NCBI GenBank assembly: GCA_021204375.1
Contig: JAJPZL010000340.1
Location: 1-10,514 of the forward strand
DNA length: 10,514 nt
From: Bacteroides sp.
GTDB lineage: Bacteria; Bacteroidota; Bacteroidia; Bacteroidales; Bacteroidaceae
Direction: 5' to 3'
The position numbers and the translations under genes are program-made. Within the stretch, counting starts at the first letter, position 1. Every line of letters starts with the position of its first letter. Positions 1 through 7,253 of this stretch are shown here, piece after piece. The notes beneath the pieces were generated by a model. The model searched no databases. It was not told where the DNA came from and saw nothing but the letters and a program-made list of their open reading frames with translations.

Positions 1-52
1 CCAGAATTTAAAATAGGACATTATGCGGATAATCATTAATAAAATAGTGTCC

Positions 53-144
53 GACCCGGATGTAACGGGTACTCAGACCCGGGTCGGAGTACCCTTCCGA
101 CCCGGGTCTCGCGATCCGTGAGACCCGGATCAAATCGGGATAGG
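53..144. repeat. Four 23-bp-spaced GACCCGG repeats
   Basis: The heptamer GACCCGG begins at 53, 76, 99 and 122, so the period is exactly 23 bp over four units. The two inner units extend to the perfect palindrome GACCCGGGTC (76-85 and 99-108). The two outer units read GACCCGGAT. Only the first 8-10 bases of each unit are conserved; the other 13 differ. The block is GC-rich and is flanked on both sides by AT-rich sequence with no further copies. It lies about 240 bp beyond the 3' end of the sigma gene. No function is recognised. An operator array, a REP-like element or a structured RNA are all possible. Confidence 0.75.
75..109. repeat. Perfect 14-bp inverted repeat with competing hairpins
   Basis: The arms 75-88 (AGACCCGGGTCGGA) and 96-109 are perfect reverse complements around a 7-base loop. 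Several other pairings overlap and exclude this one: 67-73 with 88-94 (GGGTACT/AGTACCC), 102-110 with 120-128 (CCGGGTCTC/GAGACCCGG), and 113-118 with 126-131 (GATCCG/CGGATC). No T-run follows directly, so an ordinary intrinsic terminator is not obvious. The overlap of mutually exclusive stems resembles an attenuator, but that is inference. Confidence 0.7.
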
Positions 145-229
145 TTCGTTTACAAATTTAATGATTTAAACGGGAAAAAAGAAAAAAACAGGAGGACTAT
201 TTTATCGGTTCCTGCTATCTGTTCTCTGC

Positions 230-319
230 GGTGGCAGGTGTGCTACGGGTGCTACCGACCAAAAAGGAGGTGTCACACTTAACCAATTGGTGTACAGTAT
301 AATGTGACAGCGTGCTACC
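230..319. repeat. GTGCTAC and TGTCACA/TGTGACA repeat block
   Basis: GTGCTAC occurs at 240-246, 249-255 and 312-318; the spacings of 9 and 63 bp are both multiples of nine. GGTGGCA (230-236) can pair with TGCTACC (250-256) with one G-U pair. TGTCACA (271-277) and TGTGACA (303-309) form an inverted repeat around the palindrome CCAATTGG (283-290). A minus-strand reading frame crosses this block (215-436), but it overlaps the sigma gene and has no recognisable protein features, so I treat the block as non-coding. The remainder of 1-381 shows A-runs near 175-190 and nothing else I can name. Confidence 0.5.
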
Positions 320-381
320 AAAATGTGGTTTTAAACTATAAGTAAAGAAAGAAGGGAGAGCTATCCTTGTCGGGCGGGCTT

Positions 382-924
382 TTATGCACCTGTTAAAAAG
401 ATAAAGATCGGCATATAATCTTTTAATTTTACGCACAGCTTCTTCAGGGCAATGCCCATTTGATTATCTACCGTACTGGTTGAGATATTCAGCTCTTCGG
501 CTATCTCCGAATACTTTAATCCTTTTATCTTACTCATAATAAATATCTCCCGGCACCGTTCGGGCAGGCTGTTAATGGCATCCTGTATGAGATGTTCCAG
601 ATTGTCTTCGTTAAAGGTACGGCTGTCAAACTCTTCGAGGGTAGATAAAGACAATTGATACTCCAGGGCAACCACCATAGAGTGGTGGCGGCTCTCTTCT
701 GCTAAGCTGGAACGTAAAAAGTCGATGGAGCGGTTTCTGGCTATGGTGAACAGAAAGGCATTCGGATTTACGATCGAGTTCAGCAGGGAAGGATTATTCT
801 ACAGGTGCATGAAAATATCCTGTACGATATTCTCTGCATCTTCCCTTCTTCCGACATACTCGTGTGCAAACCTAACCAGCCTTGGATAGTATGTTTTATA
901 GGTATCGGAAAATGTGTTCTTCAT
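382..924 (-). CDS. ECF RNA polymerase sigma-70 factor, interrupted by one in-frame TAG
   Basis: This is an extracytoplasmic-function sigma factor of about 180 residues, the usual length for Bacteroidetes ECF factors. It would direct RNA polymerase to target promoters. Region 2 is seen near residues 10-75 (YYPRLVRFAHEYVG, EDAENIVQDIF, NAFLFTIARNRSIDFLR). Region 4 with its helix-turn-helix is near 115-165 (LPERCREIFIMSKIKG, YSEIAEELNISTSTVDNQ). An in-frame TAG at 799-801 splits the frame; it follows QDIFMHL, where ECF factors nearly always carry Trp (the D-x-F-x-x-L-W motif), so a TGG-to-TAG change is the simplest reading. An in-frame ATG at 943-945 would add seven residues and is an alternative start. 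No FecR-type anti-sigma gene follows, which is unusual for a PUL-linked ECF factor. It is divergent from GH43. Confidence 0.85.
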
Positions 925-1020
925 ATTTAACTCTGGTTTTCTCATATTCCATCCATGAGAGCTGTTTGTCTGCGAATGAGTATCCCCTGGTCCTCCAACG
1001 AATTATTCCATAAAAATAGC

Positions 1021-1035
1021 TTTTATTGAATAAAA
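1021..1035. promoter_or_regulatory. AT-rich palindrome in the divergent intergenic region
   Basis: TTTTATT (1021-1027) and AATAAAA (1029-1035) are perfect reverse complements around one base. AGCTTTT also occurs as a direct repeat at 1018-1024 and 1039-1045, 21 bp apart. The site lies between the divergent sigma and GH43 genes and could be an operator, but the AT-rich composition makes chance likely. The rest of 946-1245 contains no convincing gene. Confidence 0.25.
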
Positions 1036-1093
1036 AACAGCTTTTCGGTTATTAAATTGCATGCATCCTCATCAATTTTCATACTATTATCTC

Positions 1094-1126
1094 TTTGCTG
1101 TTCGGATTTCATGCAAATACACTTTT
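1094..1126 (+). promoter_or_regulatory. Possible Bacteroidetes-type promoter for the GH43 gene
   Basis: TTTG at 1094-1097 is followed after 20 bp by TACACTTTT (1118-1126). This loosely resembles the Bacteroidetes -33 TTTG and -7 TAnnTTTG pair, with an imperfect -7 element. Transcription would begin near 1133 and leave a leader of about 110 bases before the GH43 start. The match is weak and rests on pattern alone. Confidence 0.2.
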
Positions 1127-1245
1127 AAGACGGAGCGGGTATAGCTTATCCCCCAAAGGAAACCTGGAAATTTCTCTCTTTTTTAGTGGATGGCGAGAGA
1201 TCTTACGTCATACCAGTGAAGACATTATCTAATAACAACGAATGT

Positions 1246-2243
1246 ATGATGAAGAAAAAAGTTTTGTATGCGCTCTTAGTAGCGGGTGCTTTGTCCGGTT
1301 GTTCTACTTCCCGGCAAACAGAGATAACTTCCGAAAATCCGATCTTCGAAGGATGGTACGCCGACCCGGAGGCTATTATTTTCGGATAAACTTACTGGAT
1401 CTATCCCACTACCAGTGCACCCCGGCCCGAACAACTCTATTGTGATTGCTTCTCCTCAAAAGACCTGGTTCACTGGGAGAAACACTCCCGTATCCTGGAA
1501 AACAGGGAAGTAACATGGGCACATGCGGCCATGTGGGCTCCCGCAGTGATCCGTAAAGAGAATAAGTATTACTTCTTTTTGCGGCTAATGATGTACACGA
1601 AGGAGAGATCGACGGTATCGGTGTGGCAGTGGCTGATGCTCCGGAAGGTCCTTATAAGGACTTGCTGGGTAAACCGTTAATTAATGAGATCGTGAATGGT
1701 GCGCAGCCTATCGATCAGTTCGTGTTCGAGGATAACGGTAATTATTACCTCTATTACGGAGGATGGGGACACTGCAATGTGGTTCGTCTCAAAGATGACT
1801 TTACCGGTATTATTCCTTTCGATGACGGGGAGGTTTATAAAGAGATTACGCCTGAAAACTATACGGAGGGTTCTGTGGTATTTAAGCGTAATAGTAAGTA
1901 TTATTTTATGTGGAGTGAAGGAGACTGGGGACAGTCTGATTACTGTGTGGCGTATGCTATAGCAGATTCTCCCTTCGGGCCCTTCCGGCGTATCGGAAAA
2001 GTGATTGAGCCGGATCCAGAAGTGGCTTTGGGTGCCGGACACTATTCTGTGATCCACATTTCTGGTACGGATGATTATTACGCTGTGTACCATCGTCGCC
2101 CGTTAGGGTATACGGAGGCTACTGCCCGCCAGGTATGTATCGAGAAAATGGAGTTTACCAGGGAGGGGGAGATAAAGCCCATTCCACTTACTTTTACCGG
2201 AGTAGGTCCCAGTAAGTTAAAGAGATCACAGGTTGTTAAGTAG
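1246..2243 (+). pseudogene. GH43 family glycosidase lipoprotein (GH43_34-like), disrupted by a stop and a frameshift
   Basis: The reconstructed protein is about 332 residues, typical of single-domain GH43 enzymes with a five-bladed propeller fold; GH43 members are mostly arabinofuranosidases and xylosidases. The start at 1246 (or the adjacent ATG at 1249) gives a lipoprotein leader with lipobox ALSGC. Family residues are visible: the base Asp in WYADPEA (about residue 40), an Asp in QPIDQFVF, and the acid Glu in NYTEGSVVF followed by YYFMWSEGDW. Other family landmarks are TYWIYPT, MWAPAV and VYHRRPLG. Two lesions break it: an in-frame TAA at 1387-1389 after AIIFG, and loss of one base, best placed in the T5 run at 1576-1580. 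Adding one T restores 333 codons. The gene ends in TAG before a strong hairpin. Subfamily and substrate are uncertain; alpha-L-arabinofuranosidase is one possibility. Confidence 0.85.
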
Positions 2244-2266
2244 GGATTAACTGCTGATGGTTCACA

Positions 2267-2305
2267 AAAAAAGTCTGCTGTTCACAGTGAATAGCAGACT
2301 TTTTT
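2267..2305. terminator. Bidirectional intrinsic terminator
   Basis: AAAAAAGTCTGCT (2267-2279) pairs perfectly with AGCAGACTTTTTT (2293-2305). The loop can extend the stem through TTCAC (2281-2285) and GTGAA (2287-2291). The A-run before and T-run after the GC-containing stem allow termination in both directions. It starts 23 bp after the GH43 stop and ends 21 bp from the 3' end of the convergent GH92 gene, so it closes both transcription units. Confidence 0.9.
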
Positions 2306-2326
2306 CTTTTTTAAAAAACCGGTTAA

Positions 2327-4658
2327 TTATTCTAGCCCCCACTGTTCATTGGGTTGTTCACCCAGGAATAGTTCCAGAGTAGAACCTTTTAAGATGTCCG
2401 AATGATCGATATAACATTTATGATAAGGCTCTCCGTTTAACAGGGCACGCTGAATGTAGAGGTTATCTACGGTATTGTTGTGTGCGATAATGGTAAACTC
2501 TTTGCCGGAAGCAGGTACCTGATAGACTATTTTGTTGTACAACGGCGAAGTGATCTCGTACCGTGTATCGCCCGGGCAGACAGGATAGAGTCCGGAGGCT
2601 GCCATGATATACCAGGCCGACATCTGGCCGGCATCTTCGTTGCCTACTAATCCTTCTACAGAATCGAAATAGGCGTGTGTACAGATAAAACGGCTCCAGT
2701 ACTGGGTTAACCAGGGTGCTCCCAGCCGGTTGAATAGAAAGGGTATGTAATGAACCGGCTCGTTCGCATGGTTATAATACTGATTCCACAATAAATTATC
2801 GGGTGTCTTCCGGAAGAAGTCGGTAAGCATCTGCAAAGCTACTTCCCGTTCTCCGATGAGTTCGACTAATCCGTTGATATCGTGGGGAACAAACCATCCC
2901 TGTTGTAACGGGTTGCACTCCATACAGCCGAAGAACTCCTGGGTAAGGGAACTATTGTTACACGCTACCCAGCTTTCGTCCCTGTTCCGGGGGCGGAACC
3001 AGTTTATCTGCGTATCAAACAAATTCCGGTAATAGTGTGAGCGTTTGGAGAGGGAGTCTGCTGCTTCGGTTTTGCCCAGTTCTTCGGCCAGCTTTGTCAG
3101 GCACCAGTCTGTATAAGCATACTCTAAGGTGGTTGAGATGCCGGCACCGGAATCGTCGTATCCCAACCGTACGGGACTGAACTTATCCGAAGTATTCACG
3201 GCATACCGGAAGGCCTTCTCTACATCGTATCCACGGATGCCTTTTACATAGGCATCGGTCAGTACGGAGAGGGCGGGATTACCGATCATGCATCCGGTAT
3301 AGGCATTCAGGAGTTCCCAGCGTTCGAAATATTCGTTTCCGGATTGATTAGCCAGGATGATGAGGGAATTCAACATATCATTGACCAACTGTGGATGGAT
3401 GATGGTTTGCAGGGGGAACTGGGTGCGGAATACATCCCACCCGCTGAACAGGGTACGTTTGGTAAAATCTTCGGCATAGTGAACCTCGTTATCTCCTCCC
3501 ATATAACGCTTGTCTGCATCGGTAAAGATGCGGGGGTCGATCATGGTGTGGTAGAGGGCGGTGTAGAAGATGGTTTTATCGGTAACGGAATTTCCTTCAA
3601 CACGGATGCGGGATAGTTCTTTATCCCAGGCTGCTACGGCTTGTTGGTGTACTTCGTCAAAGCTTTTGCCGGCAATCTCTTTTTCGAAATTGTTTTTGGC
3701 TCCTTCGGCATCTACAAAGGAGATCCCGATCCGGAGGTTCACCGCTTCATTCTTGGCTGTTTCGAATTCTGAAAAGAAACCGATGTGTTTGCCTTCGTAC
3801 TCTTTCAGGCCGGTCCGTACCTCCGAGGCGGCTACCCGGCGCAGGTAGTCCGGGCTTTGGGCTTCGTCTCTTTTACGTACCCAGTCGTCCGGTATATCGG
3901 CCGACAAGAAACCAATATTCTTCATGGGCTTGTCTACCTCTCCGTAAAAGTGGAGGGTATAGGATACATTGCCTTCGCCGTTCCCCCAGCCGCCTTCCTC
4001 GGGGGTACACCGGATCTAGCCGCTGAAATGGTGTTCGTCCAGTACCTCCATCTTCTGGTAAGCGGAAGATCCTCCGACACGCCGGGCCAGATCGAACTGG
4101 AAACGGGACCGGCTGTTCTCGGGATAGGTAAAACGTAGGGCTCCGCAATGAGGGGTTGCGGTTATTTCTACCTGAATGCTATAATCGGTCAGTTCGGTCT
4201 GGTAATATCCGGCCTGGGCGTGTTCAAACTTCTTGGAATACCGGGAGCGGTATCCCCGGATGGATCCATCCTCTTTCCCGGCAATTAACTGCAGGGGGGC
4301 CGATGGTGGGTATAATGAGGCAGTTACCCAGCTCTCCAAACCATCCGACACCGCTCATCTGGGTCAGCGCGAAGCCTTCAATGGTGGTATGTTCGTAACT
4401 GTACCCGGAACTGTTATCTCCTCCTGTGATCGTATTGGGACTTACCTGTACCATACCATACGGGGTGGTAGCACCTGGAAAGGTTTTACCCAATCCGTGG
4501 TAGGTGCCTGCGGCTCCGGTATTTGTACTGGCTCCCACAAAGGGGTTTACATACCGGGAAAGAGGGAGGTCTTTGTGATCGGGATGCTATGAGCATCCCC
4601 ATAAACAGATCCATGAGAACAAGATTCCCGATATAGAGTTAAGACCGATAATTCTCAT
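2327..4658 (-). pseudogene. GH92 alpha-mannosidase lipoprotein, last gene of the PUL operon, disrupted by two TAGs and a frameshift
   Basis: GH92 enzymes are calcium-dependent exo-acting alpha-mannosidases. Reconstructed, this one is about 776 residues, normal for the family. It starts at 4658 with a lipoprotein leader (lipobox LWGC), then YVNPFVGAS and FPGATTPYGMVQ of the N-terminal beta-sandwich. The C-terminal (alpha/alpha)6 barrel carries FYTALYHTMIDPR, FSGWDVFRTQFPL, NHANEP and GNEDAGQMSAWY, which holds family acidic residues. Three lesions occur. A TAG at 4587-4589 lies just after the lipobox Cys. One extra base, best placed in the G6 run at 4294-4299, shifts the frame from ELGNCLIIPTIG to PLQLIAGKEDG. 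A TAG at 4016-4018 lies in HHFSG-stop-IRCTPEEGG. Removing one base gives 777 codons. The lesions separate sandwich from barrel, so as written no complete enzyme is made. Confidence 0.92.
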
Positions 4659-4681
4659 GTTATTTTACTAAATATATATAC

Positions 4682-6043
4682 TTATTTGTTGTGAGCTGCC
4701 TCCCAGTTATACACCCGGTAAAAATAGGGGCGGTAGAAATCGGCACAACCTACACTGTTAAAGTTCACCTCAAAAGAGAGGGCATCTACATTCATGGAGA
4801 TCACCAGTTTTCCCTCCTTGGAAAGACCGTGGTGTACAAATACGTTGTAAACACTTCCGCGTTTGGTATCGCCAAGTTTATCTAAGTGTTCCGGAAGTTC
4901 GAGGATCTGTTTACGGTCGTCAAAGGGTCTCCAGGGGTGTTTTCCGGTGAGTAACCACACTTCTCTTCCCATCGGTTCCTGCATTACTAGGTAATAGATC
5001 CCGTTCTTTTTAAAGATATTGGGTTGCATGCCCCACCAGGTGGTAATGTGGGAGGGCTCTTTTTCCTGGGTAGTGGGTGCCTCGCTCTGCCACACAAAGT
5101 TGTCGTCTTTTTTTACGTAGAACTCCCAGCCGCTGGTAAGATCGTGGGTTTTGGAGCGTGCTACAACGGGAGCTTTTCCTCCCCAGCCAATATTAGCATC
5201 TCCGTATAGATAGGTGTGGCCGTCTTCATCTTCCCAGATGGCGGAACCGTAGTTGCCTACATAGGGTACAAAATCCTGGAGGTAAGTGATCTGTTTCATA
5301 TAGGTTTCATCGCCGGGCTTTCCTGTCAGGTCGTACTCGGTTAAGGCAGTTGCGTCGCGGTCCATTCCTCCTTGTGCATTCTTGAAGCACTCTCCCCAGA
5401 GTACCTGAAGGATCTTTTTGCCGTTGCGGTCGATAACCGTAGCATCTCCCGGCCAGTAATAAAAGTTCTGGTCGATCTTGCCTGCTTTTATCTCCTTATC
5501 CGTCATTTCACCTTTGGGGTGGCGCAGAAAGGTTCTTCCTTTGTAATAATCCTGTCTGAACTTATTTTCCGTTTGTACCAGTTCGTTCAGGCAATGGAAT
5601 CCATTGTAGTTCTCTTTGGTCTGGATCATAATGACGTTGCGGGGGAAGTTGCTCTCGTTACCGCCACGGATGCGGAGGTCATGGTCTAACAACTGTCCGA
5701 AGTAGCTGTCTCCGAAGGACTAGAAGATGTTCCCGTCCGGTAGTTCGGTGGTGTATACTCCGTCGCAGCCATTCATTCCGTAATCGCGGGTAAAGAAGCG
5801 GTTGTATGTTTTGTCTACTTTTACCGTTATGCAACTTTCCCATGTACCGCTGATCTCTTCCAGCTCCAGGGCATCTTCCTGGGGATCATCCGGATACCAG
5901 GGGTCATACGCTTTTATCTCTTTTTCTTTGGGTACATAAATTTCAAAATTGTCATTGTCGCTACAGGCAGCTAAAGAACTACCGGCTAAGGCTAACGCTA
6001 TCAGGGATAATTTATATCCTTTTTTTCTTACATTGTTATTCAT
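4682..6043 (-). CDS. Secreted propeller-like lipoprotein (possibly DUF5005), interrupted by one TAG
   Basis: This is a lipoprotein of about 453 residues. The leader starts at 6043 and ends in lipobox LAAC, followed by the acidic SDNDN, which resembles a Bacteroidetes surface-export signal. Repeated blade-like strands with aromatic and Asp motifs (GDSYFG, WPGDATVI, GNYGSAIWEDEDG, GDANIGWGG, WWGMQPNIFKKNG) suggest a five-bladed beta-propeller as in GH43, GH130 and related folds. I think it matches a Bacteroides family named DUF5005, but I recall this only loosely. An in-frame TAG at 5720-5722 lies between DGNIF and SFGDSYFG, where Trp would fit; the frame on both sides is the same. Gaps are 23 bp to the downstream GH92 and 42 bp to the upstream GH130. 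A role in glycan cleavage or binding follows only from context. Confidence 0.75.
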
Positions 6044-6085
6044 CTTTGTTGTTTTTCAGGTTATACGTAATTAATGGGGTTATCC

Positions 6086-7229
6086 TTATGGATGGGTGGG
6101 GTCGAATACGGCTACTGCAATCCGTGAATCGGCGCATCCGTAATAGAGGAACCACTTGTGCTGATGGTACACCAGTCCTTCAATGAACACGGTTCCGGCC
6201 GGATACTGACCGCTCTTTTCAAACTCCTCGCTGGGTATCAGGAAGGGGGTATCGGATATTTCCAGTACTTTAGTGGGGTCGTTCGCATCCAGTAAGATCT
6301 GTCCGGCACAATAGACATTCCCCGTATAGCGGCTGTCGCCTCCTTCCCCGTATTTGTTCTTACCGTTGTAGAGCAGTATGATACCCTCTTTTCCGAGGAT
6401 GGCCGGAGGGCCGCATTCGGTAAGCTCACTGTCAAAGTATCCTTCGCGGGGAGCGTGTAGTTGCAGGAGTTCTCCTTGTTCGTCGAGTAGGGGAGTCCAG
6501 TTTACCAGGTCGTCGGAGGTTGCCACGCAGATGGCTTTTTCTCTCCAGTACATCCAGTATTTACCCTGGATCTTTGTAATGACTTGTTTTCCCTCTTTCA
6601 GACTCGTAACTAGGGAAGCGGCTTTGGAGAACTCATCGTAAAAGCGTCCGTCGTATGCTTTGGCAAAGACGGGTCCGTATTTAACCCAGTTCTTCAGGTT
6701 CCTGGAGGTGGCTACTGCCAGGCGGGGAAGCTCCTGGTTCCATTGGGTGTACATCATTACATAGGTTCCCTCTTCGGTCATGACTATACGTGGATTCTCA
6801 CATCCACCCGGCCATTCCAAGGCTTGTTGCTCATCTTTTGCCGGATAGAATACAGGCTCTTCTTCGCGTACAAAGTGCAGCCCATCTTCGGAAGAGGCAT
6901 ATCCTAAACGTGAGGTGCGTTGTCCGATCCCTTCGCCTGAGGTATCTTCTGCCCTGTAAATAACGATCACCTGGCCGTCGTAGACAGTTGCGGCGGGATT
7001 GAATGTGTCATTCGATTCCCACGCAACTGAATCTCCGGTCAGGGGGCAATAAAAACGGGTGTTTATATCAGGGGCAATAATGGGGTTTATGCCTGCGGGC
7101 CGGATGAATGCGCCCATCGGATAGGTGGGAACGTAGGATCCCTGCTCAAGACTGGCCGGTTGGGTTTTTATATTCTGTAGTTAGTATAAGCAGACTTAGT
7201 AAAGCTGCCGTATAGAGTTTTATCTTCAT
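6086..7229 (-). CDS. GH130 beta-mannosidase or mannoside phosphorylase, frameshifted in the signal peptide
   Basis: GH130 enzymes cleave beta-mannosides by phosphorolysis or, in some Bacteroides members acting on beta-1,2-mannose, by hydrolysis. The catalytic reading frame is intact from about 7180 to 6086 and shows family motifs: MGAFIRP, SNDTFNPAATV, VIYRAEDTSG, TSRLGYASSEDG, WPGGCENPRI (the usual form is GCEDPR), KYWMYWRE and TECGPPAIL. The pattern resembles the hydrolytic subgroup, so a beta-1,2-mannosidase is my preferred call. The hydrophobic leader MKIKLYTAALLSLLILTT starts at 7229 but is in a different frame. One extra base between about 7148 and 7183, best placed in the T5 run at 7165-7169, explains this; removal gives 381 codons. 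As written, any translated product from an internal start would lack a leader and stay in the cytoplasm. It lies 24 bp after the GH92 gene. Confidence 0.9.
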
Positions 7230-7253
7230 GTTCTTGGTTATTCAGATTATAAT

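Noticed and set aside
53..144. CRISPR array
   Set aside because: Conserved units are only 7-10 bp at a 23-bp period, with no cas genes; CRISPR repeats are longer and have spacers of about 30 bp or more.
215..436. Minus-strand 73-residue reading frame
   Set aside because: It overlaps the sigma gene end in another frame, crosses the repeat block, and shows no domain, signal or plausible composition.
1026..1082. Short minus-strand peptide beginning MKIDEDACNLITEKLF upstream of the sigma gene
   Set aside because: Only about 19 codons before a stop, with no ribosome site or family signal; continuing past the stop meets more stops.
2241..2291. Readthrough of the GH43 terminal TAG as a sense codon
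   Set aside because: The extension would run straight into the terminator hairpin and meet another TAG at once, so this TAG is a genuine stop.
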